Shown: positions 32,525-41,944, counted from the first letter of the stretch. The stretch is 64,000 bases of DNA from an uncultured Oscillospiraceae bacterium (GCA_934466455.1 CAKSLF010000004.1:62001-126000), one strand, 5' to 3'. Program-made: numbers and translations. Notes: generated by a model not told the origin, from the letters alone.

Positions 32525-33145
32525 TTAAGATTTTTTCCCCGAGTATTTAATCAGCGGAACGCAAACCGCCGCACTTATAACTGCGGAAACCAACGCCTCC
32601 GTAATTCCTATTCCGGTTATTGTTGTCATAACCGTGCCGATAAGAGCCTCATAAGCCTGCTCCTTTGCGGCGGAATAGCTTCTTCCGAAAAAGAAATATA
32701 TTCCCCCCATAACAAGCACGGTATTCGTCATTGCGCCGCAAAAGCCGCATATCCCTGCGGAAACCGCTTTGCTTATTTTGGTTTTTGAAAGTGCCGCAAA
32801 CAAAAGCCCGGCAACAACGCCTATCATTACCCTCGGAACAATGCACTCTATGATTGCAAGAAGGCTTCCCTGCTCCTGCCCAAAAACCGGCACAAAGGGC
32901 GAAAATACAAAGGAGGTTGCATTTGGCTGAAATGTGTTCTTTATCATGCTTGTAAGTCCGAAAACACCGCCGAGAAACGCTCCTTTTTTCCAACCGAAAA
33001 TAATTGCGCCGATTATTACGGGAAGCTGTATTGTGGTGGCGTTTATCACCCCAAGGTGGATATATCCCAGCGGCGTTACCGAAAGCAAAATTATTATGGC
33101 GACAAAAAGTGCCATTTTTACAAGATCCGATGTGTTTTTCTTCAT
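32525..33145 (-). CDS. ECF transporter S component
   Basis: A 206-residue substrate-binding membrane subunit of an ECF vitamin transporter with about six helices. The start KMALFVAIIILLSVTPLGYI and IQLPVIIGAIIFGWKKGAF follow the PF12822-type S-component pattern (pantothenate or a related vitamin likely, not certain). ATG 33145 follows GGGAG. The energizing EcfAA'T module is elsewhere. Confidence 0.75.
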   Translation of the reverse strand: MKKNTSDLVKMALFVAIIILLSVTPLGYIHLGVINATTIQLPVIIGAIIFGWKKGAFLGGVFGLTSMIKNTFQPNATSFVFSPFVPVFGQEQGSLLAIIECIVPRVMIGVVAGLLFAALSKTKISKAVSAGICGFCGAMTNTVLVMGGIYFFFGRSYSAAKEQAYEALIGTVMTTITGIGITEALVSAVISAAVCVPLIKYSGKKS

Positions 33146-33229
33146 TTTTCTTCTCCCGAAAATCAAAAAGTATTTTTGCAGCAACTCTTTGAAGCGGTGC
33201 AGCATTTTCTGCTTTTTTCTAAAAACATA

Positions 33230-33258
33230 ATTATACAATAAAAGCCCGCATATATCAA
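33230..33258 (-). promoter_or_regulatory. Promoter of the ECF S component
   Basis: On the minus strand, TTGATA (33258-33253), 17-base spacer, TATAAT (33235-33230), inside the last codons region of recG's downstream side. The leader is about 80 bases. Confidence 0.75.
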
Positions 33259-33273
33259 TAGCACCGGCGTTTT

Positions 33274-35301
33274 TCAAAGGGCGGCTTCGCTTAAAAGCCT
33301 TTCAAGCCTTTCGGAAAGAGCACGGTTTTGCGGCTTTTCAAGGGTCGGGTCGCTTTCAAGAAGCTTTGCTGCGGCGGCTTTTGCCTGTTCCAAAAGAATA
33401 ATATCCCCGGACATATCCGCCATCTTGAGCATGGGTACGCCGCTTTGGCGCAAGCCGAAAAAGTCGCCCGGTCCCCTAAGCTTCAAATCCTCCTCCGCAA
33501 CCTTAAAGCCGTCCGAGGTTTTTGCAACAACCTCAAGCCTTTGCTTTGTTTCCGGGCTTGCTTTTCCGGCGATAAGTATGCAAAAGCTTTGTTTATCTCC
33601 CCTGCCTACTCTGCCTCTAAGCTGGTGAAGCTGGCTTAATCCAAAGCGTTCGGCGTTTTCTATAACCATACAAACGGCGTTTGGAACATCAACTCCAACC
33701 TCAATTACCGTTGTTGAAACAAGCACCTGTATTCGGTTCTCGGAAAAATCCCTCATAACCTGTTCTTTCTCCGCCGGCTTCATTCTTCCGTGAAGAACGC
33801 CGACTTTACAGCCGAAAAGCTCCTTTTCGGCAATCCGCTTTGCAAGATCCGTCGCAGCCAAAAGGTCAAGCCCGTCCTCCTCGTTTTCGACAAGCGGACA
33901 AACTATATAGCTTTGAAGCCCCTCCGCAGCAAAGTTTTTTACAAAGTTAAAAACCCGCTGCTCCATTTCCGTTCCGACAAGATAGGTTTTTACCGGAAGG
34001 CGGTTTTTCGGCATTTCATCAAGGACGGATATATCCATATCGCCATAAACGACAAAAGCAAGAGTCCTCGGAATAGGCGTTGCGGACATAACTATTGTAT
34101 GGGGTGCTCCGCCTTTTTTGGAGAGAGCCATTCTTTGCCGAACGCCGAAGCGGTGCTGCTCGTCCGTAACGATAAGTCCAAGGCGAAAAAATTCCACATC
34201 GTCCTGTATTATAGCGTGGGTTCCGGCAAGAACGCCGATTTCTCCCGATTGCACCGCCTTTTTTACCGCATTTTTTTCGGATTGCTTCATGGAACCGGTT
34301 AAAAGCCCGACCTTTATTCCAAAAGGCTTCAACATTCTTTTAAGGGTCGCTCCATGCTGTGCCGCAAGCACCTCCGTTGGTGCCATAATTGCGCTTTGAA
34401 AGCCGTTTTTTGCCGCAGCATACATACAGGCGGCGGCAACGGCGGTTTTTCCGCTTCCCACATCGCCCTGTATAAGACGGTTCATCGGAATATCCGTGCT
34501 CATATCCTTTTGACATTCGGCAATAACTCTTTTTTGAGCACGGGTCAGCTCAAAGCCGAGAGCTTTTTCAAACGGCTCCGTGCTTACGGCAGCAAAGGGC
34601 GTTCCCTTTGCGCTGCGGTTTTTCCCCTTCGTCATGCTCATAGCAAGAGAAAATTCAAAAAGCTCCTCAAAAACAAGGCGTTTTCTTGCCGCTTGGAGTG
34701 CCTCCCCGCTTTTCGGAAAGTGGATTGAGCACAGTGCCTCTTTTTTTGAGCACAGGGCGTATTCTTCGAGCACGGCGGTGCTCAGCGTTTCCGAAATGCT
34801 GTTTTCGCAAGCGGAAAGAGCCTCCTTGACCTGAGCCGAAATAACCTTTGATGAAAGCCCCTCCGTAAGCGGATATTGCGGAATAAAGCCGCTTTCCTCC
34901 CCGGATAGGACCACCGGCGAGGTCATTTCTCCGCCGCCGATTTTTCTTGAAAAATCGCCGTAAAATATATATTCTTTTCCGATTTCAAGGGAATCTACCG
35001 TATATTTTGCATTAAAAAATATTATCAGCAAATCCTGCTGCATATCCGTTGCACGGATTTTTGCAACGGTAAGCCCTCTGCGCACAAGCTTGATCGGGCT
35101 TTTTGCAACAACCGCCGCCCTTATTGCACAGGGGTGCTCGGTTTCTGCGGCGGCAATGCTCATACATCCGGTAAGGTCAAGGTACCGCCTCGGGTAATGC
35201 TCAAGAAGGTCGCCGACGGTTTCGATGCCAAGCTTTTTATAAAGCCCGGCACGCTTTGCGCCAACGCCCTTGAGCACGGTTATCGGTGAACCAAGCTCCA
35301 T
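33274..35301 (-). CDS. recG: ATP-dependent DNA helicase RecG
   Basis: A 675-residue RecG. The N-terminal wedge/OB domain begins with VLKGVGAKRAGLYKKLGI. Helicase motifs: GDVGSGKTAVA (motif I, about 275-285), DEQHRFGVRQR (motif II DEQH), SATPIPRTL (III), and QLRGRVGRG (VI). It rescues stalled forks and branch-migrates Holliday junctions. Typical full length. Confidence 0.95.
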   Translation of the reverse strand: MELGSPITVLKGVGAKRAGLYKKLGIETVGDLLEHYPRRYLDLTGCMSIAAAETEHPCAIRAAVVAKSPIKLVRRGLTVAKIRATDMQQDLLIIFFNAKYTVDSLEIGKEYIFYGDFSRKIGGGEMTSPVVLSGEESGFIPQYPLTEGLSSKVISAQVKEALSACENSISETLSTAVLEEYALCSKKEALCSIHFPKSGEALQAARKRLVFEELFEFSLAMSMTKGKNRSAKGTPFAAVSTEPFEKALGFELTRAQKRVIAECQKDMSTDIPMNRLIQGDVGSGKTAVAAACMYAAAKNGFQSAIMAPTEVLAAQHGATLKRMLKPFGIKVGLLTGSMKQSEKNAVKKAVQSGEIGVLAGTHAIIQDDVEFFRLGLIVTDEQHRFGVRQRMALSKKGGAPHTIVMSATPIPRTLAFVVYGDMDISVLDEMPKNRLPVKTYLVGTEMEQRVFNFVKNFAAEGLQSYIVCPLVENEEDGLDLLAATDLAKRIAEKELFGCKVGVLHGRMKPAEKEQVMRDFSENRIQVLVSTTVIEVGVDVPNAVCMVIENAERFGLSQLHQLRGRVGRGDKQSFCILIAGKASPETKQRLEVVAKTSDGFKVAEEDLKLRGPGDFFGLRQSGVPMLKMADMSGDIILLEQAKAAAAKLLESDPTLEKPQNRALSERLERLLSEAAL

Positions 35302-35479
35302 TGCTTCCGCCGCCTTTCATTATTATCTCATAATAATCTTACACCCGGCAAAGAAAAAGAGCAAGGCGGATTTTATGAACATTTGGAACATTTAATTATT
35401 TTTTAATACTACCGCAGGTATGTTTACAGCTCTGCTTTTCGGTGTTATAATTTTACTGTTTTTTTAAGGAGATGATTTT

Positions 35480-36406
35480 TTGGCTAAAATAAAAAAAGCC
35501 CGCTCCCGCTTTGAATGTGCGAAAAAACGACTTATTTTCTGGACCTTATTTATCGGCTTTGGTGCGGTTTTCGGCGCAGCCTGTATGCTTATCGACCCAA
35601 GCGGAAAATTTATGGGTATGGACGCCATGCTCCCCTATTTTCAGAAGCTTCCCTTTGCTGAAATCGTATTTCGGGATTTTACCTTTTCCGGCTGGGCACT
35701 TCTTATTGTAAACGGGATTTCCAACCTTACAGCCGCTGCGCTGCTTTTTGCAAGAAAAAAGGCGGGCGTTGTCCTCGGCGGAGTCTTCGGCGTGACCCTT
35801 ATGCTTTGGATTTGCATACAGTTCTATATGTTCCCGCTTAATTTTAAGTCAACCTCATTCTTTTTCTTTGGCTTGGCACAGGCGGCGACGGGCTTTGCCG
35901 CATATATTTTTCAAAAGCAGGAGAGCTTTTTTGTAAACCCGGCGGATTACCCAAACATCGGCAAAGACAAAAGCCGCCTTGTGGTATATTTTTCCCGAAT
36001 GGGCTATGTTCGCAAAAAAGCTTTTGAGGAAGCAAACCGAACCGGCGCAGTGCTTTATGAAATAAAGTCCACCGAAAAAACGGACGGTACTCTTGGTTTT
36101 TGGTGGTGCGGACGCTTTGGTATGCACCGTTGGGCAATGCCGGTCGAAGAAATCCCGGCAAACCTTTCCTCCTATGACCATGTTACAATATGCTCGCCTA
36201 TTTGGGTGTTCTCTCTTTCCGCTCCGGTAAGGGCTTTTTGCAAAAAAGCCTCCGGAAAAATAAACGAGGCGGACTACATACTTGTCCACCATACCGGCGG
36301 AAAATATGAAAACGCAGCCGATGAAATGGACAGCCTCCTCGGAATAAAGCGCACCGGACTAAAAAGCTATCGCTGCCACACAGGTAAATTTAAGAAAGTG
36401 CTGTAA
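35480..36406 (+). CDS. Membrane protein with C-terminal flavodoxin-like domain
   Basis: A 308-residue protein. The first 150 residues have about four membrane helices. The remainder (RLVVYFSRMGYVRKKAFEEA, then TICSPIWVFSLSAPVRAF, then HHTGGKYENA) is a flavodoxin-like FMN domain facing the cytoplasm. TTG start with AAGGAGATG upstream. The fusion suggests a membrane-tethered electron carrier, but its partner is unknown. Confidence 0.65.
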   Translation: MAKIKKARSRFECAKKRLIFWTLFIGFGAVFGAACMLIDPSGKFMGMDAMLPYFQKLPFAEIVFRDFTFSGWALLIVNGISNLTAAALLFARKKAGVVLGGVFGVTLMLWICIQFYMFPLNFKSTSFFFFGLAQAATGFAAYIFQKQESFFVNPADYPNIGKDKSRLVVYFSRMGYVRKKAFEEANRTGAVLYEIKSTEKTDGTLGFWWCGRFGMHRWAMPVEEIPANLSSYDHVTICSPIWVFSLSAPVRAFCKKASGKINEADYILVHHTGGKYENAADEMDSLLGIKRTGLKSYRCHTGKFKKVL

Positions 36407-36431
36407 AAAAGCTCCCCATCGGGGAGCTTTT
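36405..36431. terminator. Bidirectional terminator
   Basis: AAGCTCCCC / GGGGAGCTT stem with A- and T-runs between convergent genes. Confidence 0.88.
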
Positions 36432-36437
36432 TTTGTC

Positions 36438-37088
36438 TTACGCTATGTTCCAGATAACCGTCACCGTATCGGAAATATCTATGTCCTCCGGTTCAAGGTC
36501 AATGTTAACTGCGGCTTTTGCCATAAGGGGAACACCCTCCATTCTTGCCGGGCGGCTTATTATATCTATTTCTCCCCATGAATAATCAATGCTCGCTATA
36601 TCGCCAAGCTCTACCCCGGCGGCACCTGCAATCAGCTTTGCCTTTGCTTTTGAATCCTCCACCGCCTTTGTAAGCAAGGCGGCTTTTGCGTTTTCTCTGT
36701 CTTTTACGGTATAGTTTATCTCAAACCTCGGGTTTGCTCCGCAGGAAGCAACTGCGCCTATTGCCCTTCCGAGCAGCTTGTTCTCTGCCGGAAAGCAAAG
36801 CTTCATCTCATGCCTGAAATTGTACCCGGCAAAGCGGCTTGAAAAACAGCGGTTTTCGTCCTGATAGCTCTCATACTCAATCCCGATGTTAAAGGAAACG
36901 GTTTTAAGCTCTTTTCCGTCAAAGCCCGCTTCCTCAAGGGTACTCCGCAGATCCTGCACGGTCTTTGCGGAAAGCTCCGTCACCTTTTCATAGCTTTTGT
37001 CCTTTCCCTCAAGGTGAATTATAAGCTCGATTGTATCCGGCGCAAGAGAAAGGCTCCCTTTTCCGGTAACTCTGATTGTTCTTTCCAT
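36438..37088 (-). CDS. SIMPL domain (DUF541) protein
   Basis: A 216-residue protein with the SIMPL pattern: IRVTGKGSLSLAPDTIELII at the start, and a repeated beta-alpha unit. No signal peptide, unlike many family members, so apparently cytoplasmic. Function unknown; relatives occur in envelope and oxidative-stress contexts. It lies 14 bases after the AlkD-type gene. Confidence 0.8.
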   Translation of the reverse strand: MERTIRVTGKGSLSLAPDTIELIIHLEGKDKSYEKVTELSAKTVQDLRSTLEEAGFDGKELKTVSFNIGIEYESYQDENRCFSSRFAGYNFRHEMKLCFPAENKLLGRAIGAVASCGANPRFEINYTVKDRENAKAALLTKAVEDSKAKAKLIAGAAGVELGDIASIDYSWGEIDIISRPARMEGVPLMAKAAVNIDLEPEDIDISDTVTVIWNIA

Positions 37089-37102
37089 GCCGTTTCCTCC
37101 GT

Positions 37103-37795
37103 TTATTTTATTTTAAGCGTTTTAAGATATTCCTTTTGCTCCGGCGATATGCGATAGCTCTCTGTTGCTTTTTGTATGGATTTATTATGTACCCAAGGGT
37201 CGAGTGCTCTGCCCTCTATAAACGGCAAAACCGCATTGTATTGCTTTGCGAGGGCTGTTGCAAAGTACCACGCCTGCATCATGTTAACATAGTATTCTCT
37301 GCTTTTTACCGCAGCGACTTTTTCCGCATATTCCGGCAAAAAATCTTCGTCAAGAAAGTGGTTCATCAGCATTTCTATGCCGAATCTTACGATATAGGTT
37401 TTTCCCGAGGCAAGCCAGCGGTCCGTTTCCGAAAGCAGCCTCTGCTTTTCCTTTGCGAATGCCTTCGGCGAAAAGCAGTCGCAGGTCGCCCAGTTGTCCA
37501 CATAGGGCAAAAAGCGTTCCGTTTCAGAAAGGCAAGCGTCAAAGTCCTTTATCTGCCCGATAATTGCAGCATGAAGATTGTTTTCCTCATAATATTCGTG
37601 CGGCAAAATGCGGATAAATTCCTCTGCCCTTTTGTCCTTTGAAAATTCTTTTGCAAACTTTTTCAGTGCCGGAGCCCGAACGCCGATTATTTTTTCCTTA
37701 TCCAAGTTTGGTACAAGCTTTGCATGAAAATCCCGATAGCCCAAATCCTGCAGGGCAAAAAGCCTCTCTCTTACATACTTTTCGATTTCCGTCAA
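37103..37795 (-). CDS. AlkD-like DNA alkylation repair protein
   Basis: A 230-residue all-helical HEAT-like repeat protein of the AlkD/AlkC family, with GVRAPALKKFAKEF near the N-terminus, NWATCDCF in the middle and RDW-type helix segments. Members excise alkylated bases, although this subgroup's activity is less certain. TTG start. It is followed by the SIMPL gene. Confidence 0.8.
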   Translation of the reverse strand: MTEIEKYVRERLFALQDLGYRDFHAKLVPNLDKEKIIGVRAPALKKFAKEFSKDKRAEEFIRILPHEYYEENNLHAAIIGQIKDFDACLSETERFLPYVDNWATCDCFSPKAFAKEKQRLLSETDRWLASGKTYIVRFGIEMLMNHFLDEDFLPEYAEKVAAVKSREYYVNMMQAWYFATALAKQYNAVLPFIEGRALDPWVHNKSIQKATESYRISPEQKEYLKTLKIK

Positions 37796-37856
37796 AAATC
37801 ATCGCCGCCCTTCGGATATTATTGTAGCACAAAACATTTTTCCCGTCCACATTAGG

Positions 37857-37884
37857 TTGACAAGCCTTGTGAAATGTATAAAAT
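37857..37884 (+). promoter_or_regulatory. Promoter of the second ECF S component
   Basis: TTGACA (37857-37862), 16-base spacer, TAAAAT (37879-37884). A TATAAT at 37884-37889 is too far for the same -35. Transcription would start at about 37891, the first base of the structured leader. Confidence 0.6.
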
Positions 37885-37890
37885 ATAATC

Positions 37891-38005
37891 TAAAAGCGAA
37901 AGCGCAGTTATTCCCTCGCCACATGAGGCGGCGGGGTGCCCGGTATTTCGGCGAAAACCATAAAAGCCTTTCCGCCGCCAAATACTGCGCAGCTTTGCGC
38001 TCCGT
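37891..38005 (+). promoter_or_regulatory. Structured leader, unidentified riboswitch-like element
   Basis: Closing stems AGCG...(37895-) with GCGCT (37997-38001) and GCGCAGT (37902-37908) with ACTGCGC (37984-37990). An inner eight-base stem GGCGGCGG (37927-37934) / CCGCCGCC (37972-37979) holds smaller hairpins. It does not match TPP, FMN, THF, cobalamin, preQ1 or ZTP consensus as I know them. The remaining leader to 38087 has no gene. Confidence 0.4.
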
Positions 38006-38087
38006 ACCGTTTATAATCTCCGGTGCGATTTGCTCTTTATAGGCATGGTGCGCCACAGCTTGAACTACAACTTTTTTGGAGGAAAAT

Positions 38088-38663
38088 ATGAAGCACCCCG
38101 CATTAAAAAATCTTGTTCTTTCCGCAATGTTTATCGCTGTAGGAATAGTTCTGCCCTTTTTTACCGGTCAAATCCCCGAAATAGGCAAAATGCTTTTGCC
38201 AATGCACCTGCCGGTTTTTCTTTGCGGGCTTATCTGCGGCTGGCAATACGGTCTTGCCGTCGGCGCAATTCTCCCGATAATGCGCTCTGCGCTTTTCTTT
38301 GCGCCGCCCATGTTCCCCAATGCCGTCGCTATGTGCTTTGAGCTTGCGGCATACGGCGCAGTTGCCGGTTTTCTCTATAACCGTTCAAAATGGCAGTGCA
38401 TAGTTGCGCTCTATCGTTCGCTTTTAGCCGCAATGATTGCCGGGCGGCTTGTATGGGGAATTGCTCAGGGTATTCTGCTCGGTCTTTCCGGAAGCGGATT
38501 TACATTTGCCGCATTTATTGCCGGTGCGTTTACCGCCGCCGTTCCGGGAATTATTCTCCAGCTTGTTTTTATCCCGGCGGTTATGGTTGCCCTTGACAGA
38601 ACCGGGCTTGTGCGTTTCAAAAAAACGCAGACTTGCTCCTCCTGTTCCGCAAACAACGGCTGA
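38088..38663 (+). CDS. ECF transporter S component (second)
   Basis: A 191-residue membrane protein with about six helices. LSAMFIAVGIVLPFFTGQIP, MHLPVFLCGLICGWQYG and VVWG-like RLVWGIAQG fit a clostridial ECF S-component group whose substrate is not assigned. ATG 38088 follows GGAGG by five bases. The structured leader upstream suggests regulation by the transported vitamin or its product. Confidence 0.75.
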   Translation: MKHPALKNLVLSAMFIAVGIVLPFFTGQIPEIGKMLLPMHLPVFLCGLICGWQYGLAVGAILPIMRSALFFAPPMFPNAVAMCFELAAYGAVAGFLYNRSKWQCIVALYRSLLAAMIAGRLVWGIAQGILLGLSGSGFTFAAFIAGAFTAAVPGIILQLVFIPAVMVALDRTGLVRFKKTQTCSSCSANNG

Positions 38664-38680
38664 TTTCTTTCTGTATATGT

Positions 38681-38717
38681 AAAAAAGAGCTTCGGACATT
38701 TCCGAAGCTCTTTTTTT
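38681..38717. terminator. Bidirectional terminator
   Basis: AAAAAAGAGCTTCGGA (38681-38696) pairs with TCCGAAGCTCTTTTTT (38701-38716). Confidence 0.88.
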
Positions 38718-38728
38718 ATGCGTAAATA

Positions 38729-39085
38729 TTACATGTCTCTGCAGGCAACAATATCAATTCCCGTTCCGAGAACATCATGAAGAAGCACATCGCCGCACTT
38801 TACCGGGGAGGTGATGCTTATCTTATTTATCTCGTCCATAACCTCAAAGATTTTTTCCTTTGGAATATCGCCGTTGGTCTTAACGGGGATTCTCGGGTGG
38901 ATTCCGCCCTTTATCTCAACGGTGGAGGAAATTGTGCGCATAGGATGAGTAAGCTCGTTTATGGCATATTCTCTTCCGTTAGGGCAAGCATAGCCTTTTA
39001 TTGTTCCTTCGGGATTATCGGTGTCGAGGGTTACAAGACAGCCCTTTGGGCAGCGGATACAGGTTATTGTTTTAAGCATTATCAT
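38729..39085 (-). CDS. DUF1667 protein of the glycerol-3-phosphate dehydrogenase operon
   Basis: A 118-residue protein with CIRCPKGC (near 9-16) and a later Cys pair, as in DUF1667, a likely iron-sulfur partner of anaerobic glycerol-3-phosphate dehydrogenase operons. Its start overlaps the stop of the FAD oxidoreductase gene by four bases (ATGA). It is the last gene of the three-gene operon. Confidence 0.85.
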   Translation of the reverse strand: MIMLKTITCIRCPKGCLVTLDTDNPEGTIKGYACPNGREYAINELTHPMRTISSTVEIKGGIHPRIPVKTNGDIPKEKIFEVMDEINKISITSPVKCGDVLLHDVLGTGIDIVACRDM

Positions 39086-40365
39086 TCGCCCTCCTTTTCG
39101 ATTTTTTCAATTCCGACTGTAATATCTCTGCCGTTTGCCATATCAAGCATTTTTCTCGGAATAATAAGCTTTTCCATCTCTGCGGGAAGCATTTGTTCAT
39201 GCGCTTTGCTCATAAGCACGGTATCGCCGGCTTTTACAACAACATTAACATTATTGAGCACCGCACGAACACGGAAGAGCACCTCGATAAATTTATCGAC
39301 CTTGGATACGGTAACCTTTTGCGGAACGGTATATCCGATAAACTCGCCGTTGATAAGGTTAATGGGTTTTTCTGCTTCCTCGGCTTTGTTTTCGCCCTTT
39401 GCTTTAAGATATTCTGCGGCGGCTTTTCCCGCACGCTCGGATTCATGAGTTACAAAGTCAACAAGGTCGTGAACATGAAGAACATTTCCGCAGGAGAAAA
39501 TACCTTCGACGGAGGTCATATTGTTTTCGTCTACGATTGCGCCGTTGGTGCGCTTGTCGATTTCAATGCCTGCGTTTCTGGTAAGCTCGTTTTCCGGAAC
39601 AAGACCTACGGAAAGAAGAAGAGTATCTACATCAAACTCAATCTCCGTTCCGGGGATGGGGTCGTATCCGTTAACCTTGCTTACTATAACCTTGGAAAGT
39701 CTTCCGTTTTCGCCGATTATATCGGTTACGGTGTGGCTGAGATAAAGCGGGATTCCGTAATCGTCAAGGCACTGGGCAATATTGCGCTTTAGTCCGTTGG
39801 AATAAGGCATAAGCTCAACTACGGCTTTTACCTCCGCTCCTTCAAGGGTCATACGGCGAGCCATAATAAGACCGATGTCGCCGGAGCCGAGGATAAGCAC
39901 CTTTTTGCCTACCATATAGCCTTCCATGTTTATATATCTCTGCGCCGTACCTGCAGTGAAAATGCCGGAGGGCCGCTCGCCGGGAATTGCGATTGCTCCG
40001 CGGGTTCTTTCCCGGCAGCCCATTGCAAGAACTATTGCGCCGGCGTCTATCTTCATATAGCCTTTTTCTTCGTTTATCGCATAAACCTCTTTTTGAGGGG
40101 TTATGGCAAGCACCATGGTATCGGTCATAACTTCTATGCCCGTTCCTTCAAGACGGTCAATAAACCGCTGGGCATATTCCGGGCCGGAAAGCTGCTCTTT
40201 GAAAAAATGAAGACCAAATCCGGAATGTATGCACTGGTTAAGGATTCCGCCAAGCTCTTTATCACGCTCGATTATAAGAACGGAGCCTGCTCCGTTTTTC
40301 TTTGCTTCTTCCGCAGCGGCAAGTCCGGCGGGACCTCCGCCGACAACAACAAGATCATAATACAT
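39082..40365 (-). CDS. FAD/NAD(P)-dependent oxidoreductase of the glycerol operon
   Basis: A 427-residue flavoprotein with an FAD-binding DLVVVGGGPAGLAAA at residue 4 and an NAD-binding KKVLILGSGDIGLIMA near 160. It probably passes electrons from the dehydrogenase to an acceptor, as in the GlpA-like/GlpO-like operons of Firmicutes. The ATG at 40365 is preferred over an upstream extension because the dehydrogenase gene ends at 40367 and AGAGGA precedes it. Confidence 0.83.
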   Translation of the reverse strand: MYYDLVVVGGGPAGLAAAEEAKKNGAGSVLIIERDKELGGILNQCIHSGFGLHFFKEQLSGPEYAQRFIDRLEGTGIEVMTDTMVLAITPQKEVYAINEEKGYMKIDAGAIVLAMGCRERTRGAIAIPGERPSGIFTAGTAQRYINMEGYMVGKKVLILGSGDIGLIMARRMTLEGAEVKAVVELMPYSNGLKRNIAQCLDDYGIPLYLSHTVTDIIGENGRLSKVIVSKVNGYDPIPGTEIEFDVDTLLLSVGLVPENELTRNAGIEIDKRTNGAIVDENNMTSVEGIFSCGNVLHVHDLVDFVTHESERAGKAAAEYLKAKGENKAEEAEKPINLINGEFIGYTVPQKVTVSKVDKFIEVLFRVRAVLNNVNVVVKAGDTVLMSKAHEQMLPAEMEKLIIPRKMLDMANGRDITVGIEKIEKEGE

Positions 40366-40366
40366 A

Positions 40367-41815
40367 TCAGCGGTCCTCTCCTTTCGTGGTTTTTCCGGTA
40401 AGTATGTAGGAGCCCTCTTTGTCAAGAAGAACATCAACGGGATCCATATTAAGCTCTCTTGCTATTATTTCAAGAACCTTCGGTCCGCAGAAACCGCCCT
40501 GGCAGCGACCCATGCCTGCATTGCAGCGGCGTTTTATTCCGTCAAGAGTGCGGGGAACTATAACTCCGTGAAGAGCGTCGATAATCTCGCCCTCCGTAAT
40601 GGTTTCGCAGCGGCAGATAACTCTTCCGTATGCGGGGCAGGTTTTTATAACTGCGGCTTTCTGTTCGTCGGAAAGCTCCTTAAATCTTATATGCTTGCGG
40701 GGGCTTCTGTAATCCGCACGGATGCGGTTCGGAACGCCCGCTTTAATAAGCATTTTTGCTACGTCGAGGGCGATTGCGGGTGCTGCGGAAAGACCGGGGG
40801 ACTTAATTCCCGCAACATTCATAAAGTGGTCGTCCGCTTCGGAAAAGCCTACTATAAAATCGCCGGTGCTGGGCTGACTTCTCAGTCCGGCAAAGTTGCG
40901 GATATTCTCCCGGAAGTTTATTGCGCCGGTTGTGCGTTTGCTTGCCGCAACGACATGGTTAAGACCCTTGCGGTCGGTCTTAACATCCTCCTTGCCGCTG
41001 CCGGGGTTGGCGTCCGGTCCTACGATAAGGTTTCCGTGAACGGTTGGGGCAACGAGTATTCCTTTGCCGAGGGGGCCGGGGCATTGGAACATTACATGGT
41101 CAAAAAGCTCGCCCTGGGATTTATCAAGAAGATAATACTGACCTCTGGAAGCATCGATGGAGAAGCTGTTGTCGCCGACCATATGAGCAACATCGTCGCT
41201 GTAAACGCCGGCGGCGTTTACTACGAATTTTGCCTCAATATCATCTTTGCCCTTTCCGCTTATAACAAAGTTGCCGTCCTTCTTTGAGATTCCGGTAACA
41301 TCATAGCAAAGCTCGAGGTCAACGCCGTTTTCCACAGCCTGCTCCGCCATTGCAAGAGCCATCTCCCAAGGGTTGACTATGCCTGCGCTCGGTGCAAAAA
41401 GTGCGCCGACACATTCCGGGGAAACATTAGGTTCCATTGCACGAACCTCGTCGCCGGAGAGGATTTTCATATCCGGAACTCCGTTTGCGATTCCGTTTTC
41501 ATAGAGGTGACGAACGGTTTTCATATCGTTTTCGTCAAAGGCAAGAACAAAGGAGCCGCAGCGTCTGAAAGGAACATCAAGCTCCTCGCAGATTTCGCCT
41601 GCCATTTTGTTGCCCGGAACATTGTATTTTGCCATAAGGGTGCCGGGTTCCGGGTCATAGCCCGCATGGATAATTGCGCTGTTTGCTCTGGTCGTACCCA
41701 TTGCAACATCGTTTTCTCTGTCTATCAGCACTGTTTTGCAATCAAAATGGGAAAGCTCTCTTGCAATTCCGCATCCGATTATGCCTGCGCCGATGATTGC
41801 TACATCATAGACCAA
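40367..41815 (-). CDS. glpA: Anaerobic glycerol-3-phosphate dehydrogenase (GlpA-like)
   Basis: A 482-residue FAD enzyme. DVAIIGAGIIGCGIAREL is the FAD site at the N-terminus. The C-terminal BFD-like [2Fe-2S] domain has CRCETI, CNAGMGRCQGGFCG. It oxidizes glycerol-3-phosphate to dihydroxyacetone phosphate. The TTG at 41815 has AAAGGGGAG nine bases upstream, a better start than the ATG at 41839, which precedes that site. Confidence 0.85.
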   Translation of the reverse strand: MVYDVAIIGAGIIGCGIARELSHFDCKTVLIDRENDVAMGTTRANSAIIHAGYDPEPGTLMAKYNVPGNKMAGEICEELDVPFRRCGSFVLAFDENDMKTVRHLYENGIANGVPDMKILSGDEVRAMEPNVSPECVGALFAPSAGIVNPWEMALAMAEQAVENGVDLELCYDVTGISKKDGNFVISGKGKDDIEAKFVVNAAGVYSDDVAHMVGDNSFSIDASRGQYYLLDKSQGELFDHVMFQCPGPLGKGILVAPTVHGNLIVGPDANPGSGKEDVKTDRKGLNHVVAASKRTTGAINFRENIRNFAGLRSQPSTGDFIVGFSEADDHFMNVAGIKSPGLSAAPAIALDVAKMLIKAGVPNRIRADYRSPRKHIRFKELSDEQKAAVIKTCPAYGRVICRCETITEGEIIDALHGVIVPRTLDGIKRRCNAGMGRCQGGFCGPKVLEIIARELNMDPVDVLLDKEGSYILTGKTTKGEDR

Positions 41816-41915
41816 CTTTAATAACTCCCCTTTCGTCATTAAAAAAGAGTGCCATAAAATAAGCCTTTCCTTTTTGAAAAAAGCTCACCTCACGCCACTC
41901 TGATTCTCTGCGCAT

Positions 41916-41944
41916 ATAATACCGCCGCATTTTTTCTGCGGCAA
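41916..41944 (-). promoter_or_regulatory. Promoter of the glycerol operon
   Basis: On the minus strand, TTGCCG (41944-41939), 17-base spacer, TATTAT (41921-41916). The leader contains AGAGTGGC and GGCACTCT followed by T-run, a possible attenuator hairpin with a long loop. Confidence 0.6.

Noticed and set aside
37927..37945. TPP riboswitch suggested by GGGGTGCCC
   Set aside because: The required CTGAGA and the second conserved TPP arm are absent.
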